Shown here: positions 27,884-36,296 of the stretch, piece by piece
How positions within the stretch are numbered: position 1 is the first letter of the stretch
Layout of the letters: each line of letters begins with the position of its first letter
Assembly: GCA_903834835.1 (NCBI GenBank)
Contig: CAILKO010000029.1
Span: 124,001-188,000 of the forward strand
Source of the DNA: an uncultured Pseudomonadota bacterium
Lineage (GTDB): Bacteria; Pseudomonadota; Gammaproteobacteria; Burkholderiales; SG8-39
Length of the DNA: 64,000 bases
Direction: 5' to 3'
The notes under the pieces: generated by a model
What the model was told of the DNA's origin: nothing
The model's input: the letters and a program-made list of their open reading frames with translations, nothing else
Database searches by the model: none
Translations under genes and position numbers: made by a program

Positions 27884-28408
27884 ATGGCCAGGTTGAAAGT
27901 CGCGGAGTGCCGGCGCTTTTTCAAGGCCGTGCAGAAGAAGGCGAACGAGATGGGGGTGCCGGTGGCGATGGCGGTCGTGAACGCTGAAGGCCACCTGCTT
28001 GCGCTCGAGCGCATGGACGAGGCGGGTTTCATCACGCCCGAGATCGCATGGGGCAAGGCCTTCACGGTGGCGGCCTTCCGCTCCATGAGCCCGCGCTTTC
28101 CGGACGGGCTCGCGATCCAGCAGTGGTTCCGCGAGCGCAATCCGCAGATGATGATGAATGCTGCGGTGTTCACGAATGGCCGCGTGGTCGCCTCCGGCGG
28201 CTGCGCGCCGATCTTCAAGGGCGAAGTGCTGGTCGGCGCCTACGGCGTTTCGGGCGGCACCTCGGACCAGGACGAAGTCATGGCCAACTGGGCGCGCGAG
28301 AGGGTCGGCTGGGCGCACCGCAAGGCCACCGACGACACGCCCGAAAGCGTGAAGGAACACGTCAACCAGATCTACGACAAGGTCGGGATGGGCAAACGCC
28401 GGCTGTAG
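27884..28408 (+). CDS. GlcG/HbpS-like (DUF336) family protein
   Basis: The 174-residue protein matches the GlcG/HbpS fold: PVAMAVVNAEGHLLALERMDEAG, then AWGKAFTVAAF and PIFKGEVLVGAYGVSGGTSDQDE. Members include haem-degrading HbpS and a glycolate-operon protein of unclear function, and they often accompany aromatic catabolic enzymes. It has no signal peptide, so it is cytoplasmic. GAGGAG lies upstream. Its place directly after a hydrolase points to a pathway role such as isomerisation or cofactor handling, which is unproven. Confidence 0.88.
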   Translation: MARLKVAECRRFFKAVQKKANEMGVPVAMAVVNAEGHLLALERMDEAGFITPEIAWGKAFTVAAFRSMSPRFPDGLAIQQWFRERNPQMMMNAAVFTNGRVVASGGCAPIFKGEVLVGAYGVSGGTSDQDEVMANWARERVGWAHRKATDDTPESVKEHVNQIYDKVGMGKRRL

Positions 28409-28454
28409 CGCCTCGGCATATCTTTCCGGCGCGTCCTTGGGCGATACGGGGTCC

Positions 28455-29561
28455 ATGCATACGATTCTGGTTCTCGGGGGTTACGGTTTCTTCGGCTCGC
28501 GCATCGCAGAGGGCCTCGCCAGGCGGCCGGGACTGCGGCTCCTTATCGGCGGACGCGATTCCGGCAAGGCGCGCCGGCGCGCCGTCGAACTCGGATTGCC
28601 CTATGACGCCGCGCTCGTGCTGGATGCCGCGGGGCCAGGCCTGGCGCAGGCCCTGCGCGCCGCCCGCGTCGATACGCTGATCCATACGGCCGGGCCGTTC
28701 CAGGGGCAGGACCATGCCGTTGCGCGGGCGGCTATCGAGGCGGGCTGCAACTACATCGATCTTGGCGACGGGCGCGATTTCGTCGCGGGCATCCGCGTGC
28801 TCGACGAGGCGGCGCGCCGCGCGGGCGTGGCGGTGATCAGCGGCGCGAGTTCGGTGCCGGCGCTTTCTTCGGCGGCGATCGACCGGTATCTCCCTGCGTT
28901 CAGCAGGCTGGACGAGATCCGCATCGGCATCGCCTCGGGCGCCCGCTCGCCGGGGCTCGCCACCGTGCGCGGGATCTTCGGCTATTGCGGCAAGCCGTTC
29001 CGGCGTCTGGAGAGCGGCGTCTGGAAGACCACCCATGGCTGGCTCGATCTCGATCACTACGATTTTCCGGCGCCGCTGGGGCGGCGCTGGCTGGGGAGCT
29101 GCGACGTGCCCGATCTGAGCCTGTTCCCCGAACGCTATGCGCCGGTGCAGTCGGTGAGCTTTCAGGCCGGCTTCGCGAGCACGCCGGGACATCTCGTCGT
29201 CTGGGCGCTCGCCGCAGCGGTGAAGGCGGGTGTGCTCGCATCGATGCTGCCCTTCGCCGGTCCTCTCAACCGGATCAGTCGATGGATCGAGCCGCTCGTG
29301 AGCGACCGGGGCTGCATGTTCGTGAGGCTGGGCGGACTCGGTCCGGACGGGCAGCCTCTGGTGAAGCGCTGGCATGTACTCGCCGCCCGCAATCACGGGC
29401 CGTATATCCCCTGCGGCGCGTCGATCGCGCTTGCCCGCCGGCTCGCTGCCGGGCAAAGGCTCGCGCCGGGGGCCTATCCCTGCATGGGTCTGCTGAGCGT
29501 GGACGAGTACCTGTCGCCGCTCGGCGATCTGGACGTGCACCAGGCGGGGGACGCGCTGTGA
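28455..29561 (+). CDS. saccharopine dehydrogenase-like NAD(P)-binding protein
   Basis: The 368-residue protein starts with a Rossmann motif GGYGFFG (residues 8-14) and continues with AGPFQGQDHAVARAAIEAGCNYIDLGDG, diagnostic of the saccharopine dehydrogenase/trans-acting enoyl reductase group. ATG 28455 places the Rossmann strand at the N-terminus. Its TGA shares its A with the ATG of the DUF2269 gene, so the two are coupled. The substrate is unknown; a role in lysine metabolism should not be assumed. Confidence 0.85.
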   Translation: MHTILVLGGYGFFGSRIAEGLARRPGLRLLIGGRDSGKARRRAVELGLPYDAALVLDAAGPGLAQALRAARVDTLIHTAGPFQGQDHAVARAAIEAGCNYIDLGDGRDFVAGIRVLDEAARRAGVAVISGASSVPALSSAAIDRYLPAFSRLDEIRIGIASGARSPGLATVRGIFGYCGKPFRRLESGVWKTTHGWLDLDHYDFPAPLGRRWLGSCDVPDLSLFPERYAPVQSVSFQAGFASTPGHLVVWALAAAVKAGVLASMLPFAGPLNRISRWIEPLVSDRGCMFVRLGGLGPDGQPLVKRWHVLAARNHGPYIPCGASIALARRLAAGQRLAPGAYPCMGLLSVDEYLSPLGDLDVHQAGDAL

Positions 29562-30049
29562 TGACGGGCTACCTGCTGCTCAAGCTGCTGCATGTGCTGA
29601 GTGCAAGCGTGCTGCTCGGTACCGGGGCAGGCATCGCGTTCTTCGCCTGGTTCGGCTATCGCCGCGCGCTGCGCACGGGCGGCATCGACGGATTGCGCAC
29701 CGTGCTGCGCCTGACGGTGATCGCCGATGCCTGTTTCACCGCGCCTGCGGTGCTGGTCCAGCTTGCATCCGGACTGGCGCTCGTGCACCTGAACGGCTGG
29801 TCCTATGCAAGCCCTTGGGTGCTCTCCGCGCTGGGGCTCTACGCGCTGGTTGGCGCCTTCTGGTTGCCGGTGGTCGTACTGCAGCTGCGGCTGCGCCGAA
29901 GCGCCGGGCAGGTCGAATCCGTTGCCGAACTGGGCGAAGGCTTCCATATGCGATTCCGCCTGTGGTTCGCGCTCGGCGTGCCGGCCTTTGTCGCGGTGCT
30001 GGCGCTGTATTACCTGATGGTCGTGAAGCCGCTGTCCGTGGCCGGTTGA
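29561..30049 (+). CDS. DUF2269 integral membrane protein
   Basis: The 162-residue protein has four membrane helices. Its opening, YLLLKLLHVLSASVLLGTGAG, and the segment FWLPVVVLQLRLRR match DUF2269. Conserved His in the first helix (LLHVLSA) recalls haem- or quinone-binding four-helix proteins, but no biochemical role is established. The start codon overlaps the preceding dehydrogenase stop (TGATG), suggesting a functional pair of a soluble oxidoreductase and a membrane protein. Confidence 0.88.
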   Translation: MTGYLLLKLLHVLSASVLLGTGAGIAFFAWFGYRRALRTGGIDGLRTVLRLTVIADACFTAPAVLVQLASGLALVHLNGWSYASPWVLSALGLYALVGAFWLPVVVLQLRLRRSAGQVESVAELGEGFHMRFRLWFALGVPAFVAVLALYYLMVVKPLSVAG

Positions 30050-30183
30050 TCGAGCGAGGTCGGCAGCGGCAGGTTCCAGGCAGCGCTTTCCCCAGGCCTT
30101 GTGCGGTTTGCCGCACAGAGCGCACCCCGCCTGCGGGCGGACCATGCGTTCTGTCGCTAACGGACCATGCACGGGGGTACGCA

Positions 30184-30726
30184 GTGGAACAGATCATCGC
30201 GGGGCGGTTTCAGACCAAGGATCAGGCAGATGTGGTGGCCGACCGGATTGCGCGCTACGTGCTGCGCTCGGACATCTGCATCTTTCACAATAACCCGCAG
30301 GGTCAGCACGATGCGGCCCGGTCGCAGATCCGGAGCGAGGACGACCCCGGATCGGCCGATGCGCCCGGGATGGCAGCGGGCGGGGCCCTGGTCGCGGGTC
30401 TCGCAGGCGGCGCAGTCGGTCTCTTCGGCGGGCCGACGACCGCGCTGGCCGGCGCGGCGGCGGGTGCCTATGTCGGCGCCTTTGCGGGGGCGATGCACGG
30501 CATGGGGGACAACGAAGCCGCAACCCATCCGATGGAGCGTCGACCAGGCGGCGTGATGCTGTCGGTGCGCATCGCGAACGAAAGCATCGAACACCAGGTG
30601 ATCGCCAGCCTGCGGGAGGGCGAGGCCCGGGACATCGAACGCGCAAGCGGAACCTGGCGGGACGGGGACTGGGTGGACTACAACCCGGTCGAGGCGCCGC
30701 AGCTCATCGCCCTCGTGACGATCTGA
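30184..30726 (+). CDS. glycine-zipper protein of unknown function
   Basis: The 180-residue protein begins at GTG 30184 behind a GGGGG stretch. Residues 1-60 are soluble, opening MEQIIAGRFQTKDQADVVADR, which resembles stress-protein domains that modulate Gly-zipper segments. Residues about 68-105 are Gly- and Ala-rich with GxxxG spacing (GGALVAGLAGGAVG), enough for a membrane hairpin. The C-terminal part contains VMLSVRIANESIEHQVI. The stop overlaps the start of the peroxiredoxin-glutaredoxin gene (TGATG), linking it to thiol redox defence. I do not recognise a named family. Confidence 0.75.
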   Translation: MEQIIAGRFQTKDQADVVADRIARYVLRSDICIFHNNPQGQHDAARSQIRSEDDPGSADAPGMAAGGALVAGLAGGAVGLFGGPTTALAGAAAGAYVGAFAGAMHGMGDNEAATHPMERRPGGVMLSVRIANESIEHQVIASLREGEARDIERASGTWRDGDWVDYNPVEAPQLIALVTI

Positions 30727-31499
30727 TGCCGACGACGACGCTTCCCCTCGCAGCCGATCTGGAGGGCACGCGCGTGCCCCAGGTGATGTTCAAGACGCGT
30801 GCCGACGGCGCGTGGCGTTACGTGAGCAGCGACGATGTGTTCAAGGGGCGCAGCATCGTGCTGTTTTCCCTGCCCGGCGCCTACACCCCGACCTGCTCCG
30901 GTGCGCATCTGCCGCGATTCAACGAACTCGCGCGCGTGCTCAAGGCGAACGGCATCGACGAGGTGATCTGCATGGCGGTCAACGATGCCTTCGTGATGAA
31001 CCAGTGGCGCGAGGATCAGAAGGTGGAAGAGGTCACGCTGATCCCGGACGGCAATGGCGAATTCACCGCGGGCATGCGCATGCTGGTCGACAAGTCGGCG
31101 CTCGGCATGGGCATGCGTTCCTGGCGCTATTCGATGCTGGTCCGGAACAGCGTGATCGAGAAGCTCTTCATCGAGCCCTGGCAGGACGGCGACCCCTATG
31201 AAGTGTCTGATGCCGACACGATGCTGCGCCATATCAATCCGAAGGCAGTCGTCCCGGAGCCGGTGGTGGTGTTCTCCAAGCCCGGCTGCATGCATTGCGC
31301 GCGGGCCAGGGGCCTGCTGCATGCGCGCGGCCTGCGCTTTCAGGAGATCAGCATGGGCGGAGCGATCAATGCGAGCACGCTGCGCGCGGTGACCGGCAGC
31401 GCGACCTGGCCGCAGATCTTCATCGGTGGCCGACGCATCGGCGATGCCGACGACCTCGATGCCTATTTCAATGCCGGCACGGCCGCGCGGGCGGCCTGA
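30726..31499 (+). CDS. peroxiredoxin-glutaredoxin fusion (hybrid Prx5/Grx)
   Basis: The 257-residue protein fuses a Prx5-type peroxiredoxin (residues 1-165; peroxidatic Cys57 in PGAYTPTCSG) to a C-terminal glutaredoxin (about 178-250) with Cys188-Met-His-Cys191. This architecture, known from Haemophilus and related bacteria, reduces peroxides with glutathione. The CMHC active site differs from the usual CPFC/CPYC. The gene is coupled to the glycine-zipper gene and followed 39 bp later by a disulfide oxidoreductase, so a local peroxide-detoxifying unit is likely. Confidence 0.93.
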   Translation: MPTTTLPLAADLEGTRVPQVMFKTRADGAWRYVSSDDVFKGRSIVLFSLPGAYTPTCSGAHLPRFNELARVLKANGIDEVICMAVNDAFVMNQWREDQKVEEVTLIPDGNGEFTAGMRMLVDKSALGMGMRSWRYSMLVRNSVIEKLFIEPWQDGDPYEVSDADTMLRHINPKAVVPEPVVVFSKPGCMHCARARGLLHARGLRFQEISMGGAINASTLRAVTGSATWPQIFIGGRRIGDADDLDAYFNAGTAARAA

Positions 31500-31538
31500 G
31501 GTGCCGGCGCAGTCTGCGCAGTCCATGGAGAGCGGGAC

Positions 31539-32975
31539 ATGAAAAAAGTGAAGGTTGATGTAGCGGTAATCGGGGCCGGCACGGCCGGCATTGCGGCCTA
31601 CAGAGCAGCCAGGGCGGCCGGTGCGAGCGCGGCGCTGATCGAAGGTGGCGAGCCGGGCACGACCTGCGCGCGGGTCGGCTGCATGCCGAGCAAGCTCCTG
31701 ATTGCGGCCGCCAATGCTGCGCGCGCGGTGTCCGAGGCCTCGGCTTTCGGTATCCACGTCAACGGCGGTCAGCAGGTCGACGGGCGCGCGGTGATGGCGC
31801 GGGTCCGGCGCGAGCGCGACCGCTTCGTAGGCCTCGTCGAGCATGAGATGCTGGCGGTGCCCGAGGCCGACCGGCTGCACGGGCGGGCACAGTTTCTCGA
31901 CAACCGGACGCTCGCGGTCGCCGATCACACGGTGGTGGCGGCGAAGAGCATCGTCATTGCAAGCGGTTCGCGTCCCGCAGGGCTGGAGGCCTGGCCGGAT
32001 CTGGGCGAGTGTCGCATCACGAGCGACGACGTGTTTGGCTGGGAGGACCTGCCGCAGGCCGTCGCCGTGGTCGGGCCCGGCGTCGTCGGGCTCGAGATCG
32101 GCCAGGCCCTGCACCGGCTGGGCGTGCGCGTCGCGGTGTTCGGGCAAGGTGGCCGCGTCGGCCCGCTCAGCGATCCGGAAATTCTCGATTACGCACGGCG
32201 CATCTTCGGCGCGGAGTTCACGCTCGAGCCGGACGGCGGCATTCTCTCCATGGAGCGCGAGGGCAGCCGCGTGGTGATCCGGCGTACAGGCAAGGACGTG
32301 GCGGTGCAGACCGGGCATTTCGACTATGTGCTGGTGGCGACCGGTCGCACGCCGGACATCGCGCACCTGGGGCTCGACAACACCACGCTGAAATGCGATG
32401 CGAATGGGGTGCCGATTTCGGATCCGGGTACCACGCGCACGGTAAGCAAGACAGGACAGAGCGCGATCTTCATCGCAGGCGATGCGAGCAACTTCCTGCC
32501 GCTGCTGCACGAGGCGGCGGACGAAGGGCGTATTGCCGGCACCAACGCCGCGCAGCTCGCCACCGGCCGGCCGGTCGCCTCGTCGCTGCGTCGTGCGCCG
32601 CTCGCGGTGGTATTCACGGATCCGCAGATCGGCATAGTCGGCGGCGGCTGGCATGCGCTGAAACCCGGCAGCTTCCTGACCGGGCAGGCGAGCTTCGAGG
32701 ACCAGGGCCGCGCGCGCATCATGCTGCGCAACCAGGGACTGATGAATGTCTATGCTGACCGGATCACGGGGCGTCTGCTGGGCGCGGAAATCTTCGCGCC
32801 GGCGGCGGAGCATCTCGCGCACCTGCTCGCCTGGGCGCTGCAGCTCGACCTGAGCGTGACGCAGATGCTGGAGATGCCCTTCTATCACCCGGTGCTGGAG
32901 GAGGGCCTGCGCAGCGCGCTGCAGGATCTCGCCACGCAGCTGGCTGCGGCGCAGCCGAAGGTGCGCGCAGCCTGA
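31539..32975 (+). CDS. FAD-dependent pyridine nucleotide-disulfide oxidoreductase, dihydrolipoamide dehydrogenase-like
   Basis: The 478-residue flavoprotein has the FAD motif GAGTAG, the redox disulfide Cys43-Cys48 (TTCARVGCMPSK), and an NAD(P)-binding motif GPGVVGLEIGQ. The C-terminal dyad HPVLEE (His450/Glu455) replaces the standard HPTLSE. It is a second, divergent homologue of lpdA (54246). It is not near other dehydrogenase-complex genes but follows the peroxiredoxin-glutaredoxin gene. It may therefore reduce glutathione, a thiol or a quinone. Which electron acceptor it uses is open. Confidence 0.87.
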   Translation: MKKVKVDVAVIGAGTAGIAAYRAARAAGASAALIEGGEPGTTCARVGCMPSKLLIAAANAARAVSEASAFGIHVNGGQQVDGRAVMARVRRERDRFVGLVEHEMLAVPEADRLHGRAQFLDNRTLAVADHTVVAAKSIVIASGSRPAGLEAWPDLGECRITSDDVFGWEDLPQAVAVVGPGVVGLEIGQALHRLGVRVAVFGQGGRVGPLSDPEILDYARRIFGAEFTLEPDGGILSMEREGSRVVIRRTGKDVAVQTGHFDYVLVATGRTPDIAHLGLDNTTLKCDANGVPISDPGTTRTVSKTGQSAIFIAGDASNFLPLLHEAADEGRIAGTNAAQLATGRPVASSLRRAPLAVVFTDPQIGIVGGGWHALKPGSFLTGQASFEDQGRARIMLRNQGLMNVYADRITGRLLGAEIFAPAAEHLAHLLAWALQLDLSVTQMLEMPFYHPVLEEGLRSALQDLATQLAAAQPKVRAA

Positions 32976-33003
32976 ACAAAGGCCGGGCTGCGCCTCACCT
33001 GGT

Positions 33004-33975
33004 TCAGTCGAACTGGATCTTCGCCTGGCGCGCGATGCCCTGGTACATGCGGATTTCGTCGTTCACGACCTTGCTGAGTTGGGTCGCCGCGCCGCCTTCG
33101 GTGACCATGCCCAGTTCCGCGTAACGCTTCTGGATATCCGGCTCGGCGAGCACCGCGTTCGCTGCGCGGGTTACGCGTTCGATGGCTGGTTGGGGCGTGC
33201 CCGTCGGGGCGAGGATGCCCTGCCAGGACTCGAGCACGAAGTCCTTCAGACCCGCTTCCAGCGCGGTCGGCGTCTTCGGGAAACGCGGGTCGCGGGTGCG
33301 GCTCGTCACCGCGAGCAGTTTCACGCGACCGTCGTCGATCATCGGTTTGGCCGTTGCATCGAAGGCCATCGCGAGCTCGCCGCGCACGACGGCGGTCAAG
33401 GCTTCGCTCGTCGACTTGTAAGGCACGTGCTCCATCGAGGTGCCGGTGAGGATCTTGAAATACTCGCCGAAGAAATGCACCGCGCTGCCGATGCCCGCGC
33501 TGCCGTAGCTGAGCTTGCCGGGATTCTTCTTTGCGTAGTCGACGAATTCCTGCAGCGTGCTCGCCGGGATGCTGTTGCTCGAGATGATCGGCACGCCGTA
33601 GGTGGCAAGCAGGCTGACCGGCGCGAGCGCCTTCACCGGATCGAGCGGCGCCTTCGGATTCGTGATCACCAGAAAGCTGAAGTTCGAGTTCGTGAAGAGC
33701 AGCGTGTTGCCGTCGGTCGGCCCTTTGGCCACCGCGTCGGTGCCGATGCGGCTGCCCGCGCCGGGCCGGTTCTCGATGACGATGGTCTGTCCGAGCGCCT
33801 TGGTCATGCGATCGGCCATGAAACGGCTCACCTGGTCCGTCACCCCGCCGGGCGGGTAGGGGACGATCCACTTCATGACCGGCGCAGACTGGGCCTGGGC
33901 GAGGCCTGCCCCGGCACTCAGGCCTGCGATGAGCAGGGCACGCACTGCCGGGCCGATGTTTGATTGTCTTTGCAT
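33004..33975 (-). CDS. Bug-family (TctC-like) solute-binding protein
   Basis: The 323-residue protein has a signal peptide (VRALLIAGLSAGAGLAQAQ), then VMKWIVPYPPGGVTDQVSR and VIENRPGAGSRIGTDAV typical of Bug proteins. GGAGGA precedes ATG 33975 at 9 nt. It is the last gene of a cupin-Bug-Bug transcript, 33 bp after a related Bug gene. Tandem Bug genes often bind different carboxylates. It converges with the disulfide oxidoreductase gene. Confidence 0.91.
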   Translation of the reverse strand: MQRQSNIGPAVRALLIAGLSAGAGLAQAQSAPVMKWIVPYPPGGVTDQVSRFMADRMTKALGQTIVIENRPGAGSRIGTDAVAKGPTDGNTLLFTNSNFSFLVITNPKAPLDPVKALAPVSLLATYGVPIISSNSIPASTLQEFVDYAKKNPGKLSYGSAGIGSAVHFFGEYFKILTGTSMEHVPYKSTSEALTAVVRGELAMAFDATAKPMIDDGRVKLLAVTSRTRDPRFPKTPTALEAGLKDFVLESWQGILAPTGTPQPAIERVTRAANAVLAEPDIQKRYAELGMVTEGGAATQLSKVVNDEIRMYQGIARQAKIQFD

Positions 33976-34008
33976 GGCGATGTCCTCCGTTGCGTAAGCG
34001 TCAGCCGC

Positions 34009-35001
34009 TCACTCGAGCTTGATGTTCGCTTCCTTCGCCACCGCGTGCCAGAGCCTGCGCTCGGCGGCGATGGTGCGCGCGAATTCGTCCAGCAGTTCGA
34101 TGCGGATCTCCTGGCCGACCTTGGCGGTCTGCTCGGCGAATTTCGGCGAGGCGGCCGCGTCGCCGATTTCCCTGGCGAGACGGCGCACGACGGGCTGCGG
34201 CATGCCGGCCGGCGCGATGACGCCGTACCAGGTGCCGCCGAGCGCGTCCGGATAGCCGAGTTCCACCATCGTCGGTATGTCGGGCAGGATGCGCGAGCGC
34301 TTCTTGCCGAGCGAGGCGAGCGGTACGATGGCGCCGGAGGCGATGTGCTGCGACACGCCGAGCGTGCCGGTAAGCGCGACATCGATGCGCCCGGCCACCG
34401 TCTCCGCGAGTGCCGCCATGCCGCCCTTGAAGGGCACATGCAGCGCATCCACGCCGGTGCGCAGGCGGAAGAGTTCCAGGTTGAAGTGCGACACGCTGCC
34501 CGGACCGGAGCTGCCGTAGGTGAGCTGGCCGGGACGTGCCTTTGCGATGGCGATGAACTCCTTCAGATTTTTTGCGCCGAGTTTCGAGGAAATCGCGATC
34601 AGCGAATCGACGAAGGCCACCATCGCGATCGGCTGCAGGTCGCGGTCCGGGTCATAGGGCAGCTTCTCGGCTGTCGGGAAGATGCCCAGGCCCTGCATGC
34701 TCGTATGGAGCAGCGTATAGCCGTCCGGCGCGGCGCGCGCGACCGCTTCGGTGCCGATGATGAAGGCGCCGCCCGGCTTGTTCTCCACCACCACCGGCAC
34801 CCCGAGGCGCTCGGAGAGATTGGAGGCTGTCACGCGCGCCATCAGGTCTCCGGAGCCGCCCGGCGCCTGGGCCACGATCATGCGGATCGGCCGGCTCGGC
34901 CAGGCCTGGGCCTGCACCTGCGCCGCCGCCAGCGCGAGCGCGACACTCGCGAACGCCGTGATCGCGGGCAGTACCTGCCTTTTCGTTGCGGTATCGGTCA
35001 T
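34009..35001 (-). CDS. Bug-family (TctC-like) solute-binding protein
   Basis: The family motifs AWPSRPIRMIVAQAPGGSGDLMAR and VVENKPGGAFIIGTEAV follow a signal peptide ending AAQVQAQ. ATG 35001 is preferred because GAGGAG sits 9 nt upstream; ATG 35007 is too close to it and ATG 35034 would overlap the cupin gene. With this start the protein has 330 residues. It lies between a cupin dioxygenase and another Bug gene on the minus strand. It probably delivers the cupin enzyme's substrate or a relative. Confidence 0.9.
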   Translation of the reverse strand: MTDTATKRQVLPAITAFASVALALAAAQVQAQAWPSRPIRMIVAQAPGGSGDLMARVTASNLSERLGVPVVVENKPGGAFIIGTEAVARAAPDGYTLLHTSMQGLGIFPTAEKLPYDPDRDLQPIAMVAFVDSLIAISSKLGAKNLKEFIAIAKARPGQLTYGSSGPGSVSHFNLELFRLRTGVDALHVPFKGGMAALAETVAGRIDVALTGTLGVSQHIASGAIVPLASLGKKRSRILPDIPTMVELGYPDALGGTWYGVIAPAGMPQPVVRRLAREIGDAAASPKFAEQTAKVGQEIRIELLDEFARTIAAERRLWHAVAKEANIKLE

Positions 35002-35014
35002 CGGCATCGTCTCC

Positions 35015-36127
35015 TCAGGCGTACTTCCATTCATAGCCCGGCGTCGTGTAGGCCTGCGGCGGCACGAGGCTCGTCATGCCGCGCTTTGCGAGTTCGGACT
35101 CGAAGCGTTGCCGGATCACCGGATCCTCGTCGCTGTATTCGATCTGGTCCTTGGCCGGGTCCTTCACGGTCTCGGCGCTCATGTTGAAGTGATAGGGCGA
35201 ATGCAGCGCGAGGTAGCGCGCCGGTCCGCCCGTGAGATTGAAATGCTGGTGGAACCAGTTGTCCGGCGGCACGAACACGCTGCCTTCCTGCCAGGGGATG
35301 AAGATCTTTTCCTCGCCCTCGCGCCACATCACCGAGAAACCCTCGCCGCCCGGGATCACGATCACGACGCCGGGGCCGTGGCGGTGGGCCTTCTTGTAGG
35401 TGCGCGGCGGGAACACGGACATGTGCGCCCAGAGCGGCGATTTCGGAAAGCGGATGAACACCGAACTGCCGCCCGCGCCGCGGCCCTTGTTCGGATCGAG
35501 CTTGTCCCAGGCGCGCATGTCGGCGAAGAAATTGCCGTACCAGCAGCCCACGCCGGGCAGGAACTCGTCGTTCGCGCTTACCTTGGCCGCGGAATAGAGA
35601 TCCGGGTCGGCGAGTGCGGCGGGGTCCTCGAAGGGGTTCTGGAAGTGGAACACCGGGTCCGGATTGCCGGCCATCGAGAGCGGCAGGTAGTTGAAGTGCA
35701 GCAGACGCGCGGGCTTCTGTCCCAGCATGTTCTTGAACTGGTGGATCGCATAGCGCGGCACGAGGAACAGGCTGTGTTTCTGCCATTCGAAGCTGCGGCT
35801 GGTCTTGCCGTCAGGCGAGCGCAGCGTCGTCATGCCCTGGCCGTCCAGCACGTAGATCGCCTCGTCGAAGGCGAGCTTCACTTCGGCCGACTGCGCGCCG
35901 GGGCGCAGTTCGGTGATGCGCGATTCGGTGTAACCCTCCTGGCCGGCGAGCCGGATGAAGGCCGCATCGCATTCGCGCTCGTCCCAGCGCGCCACCTTGA
36001 TGGTGCGGGCATCCGGAATGAAGTGTCCGTCGTAGACCGGCAGCCCGGTCGAATCGACCCAGTTGTCATAGGGCGATGCCCGGGTCCAGAGATAGGGGCT
36101 CTTCGCTTCTGCTTCCTTGCTGGTCAT
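35015..36127 (-). CDS. bicupin, gentisate 1,2-dioxygenase-like
   Basis: The 370-residue protein has two cupin barrels. The C-terminal barrel (about 235-310) holds a metal-type HxH, His248-Arg-His250, and His293 (WFHQHF). The N-terminal barrel (about 65-150) has a YAIHQF element and looks degenerate. This arrangement recalls gentisate or salicylate dioxygenases, which cleave aromatic rings with Fe(II). ATG 36127 sits 8 nt after GGAGG; the TTG at 36130 is also possible. It heads a cupin-Bug-Bug transcript and lies about 114 bp from palindrome C, inside its likely promoter. Confidence 0.8.
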   Translation of the reverse strand: MTSKEAEAKSPYLWTRASPYDNWVDSTGLPVYDGHFIPDARTIKVARWDERECDAAFIRLAGQEGYTESRITELRPGAQSAEVKLAFDEAIYVLDGQGMTTLRSPDGKTSRSFEWQKHSLFLVPRYAIHQFKNMLGQKPARLLHFNYLPLSMAGNPDPVFHFQNPFEDPAALADPDLYSAAKVSANDEFLPGVGCWYGNFFADMRAWDKLDPNKGRGAGGSSVFIRFPKSPLWAHMSVFPPRTYKKAHRHGPGVVIVIPGGEGFSVMWREGEEKIFIPWQEGSVFVPPDNWFHQHFNLTGGPARYLALHSPYHFNMSAETVKDPAKDQIEYSDEDPVIRQRFESELAKRGMTSLVPPQAYTTPGYEWKYA

Positions 36128-36230
36128 CAATGATTCCTCCTGTGCCGAGTGTGTGCAGCCGGGGAGGGGATGTCAAGAAAGGCGCGCAGAATTTTTCGTG
36201 GGGTCGGCCCGGGGAGCGGTTGAAGGCTTA

Positions 36231-36252
36231 TTGGTAACATATATGTTACTAA
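36231..36252. promoter_or_regulatory. GTAAC-N6-GTTAC palindrome, copy C
   Basis: The arms TTGGTAAC (36231-36238) and GTTACTAA (36245-36252) surround the spacer ATATAT. One G/T pair breaks perfect symmetry, at the same arm position as in copy B. The site is centred 114 bp upstream of the cupin start and 45-66 bp downstream of the MFS stop, both on the minus strand. It suits an operator for the cupin-Bug-Bug transcript. Confidence 0.7.
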
Positions 36253-36296
36253 CTATTCCGCGCAACGCCGCAGGGTTCCTCCGTCCTTGAAATCTG

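Noticed and set aside
31539-32975. Calling the flavin reductase a second LpdA of a dehydrogenase complex
   Set aside because: It is far from any E1/E2 genes and its C-terminal dyad differs from the canonical lpdA at 54246; only the broader family is supported.
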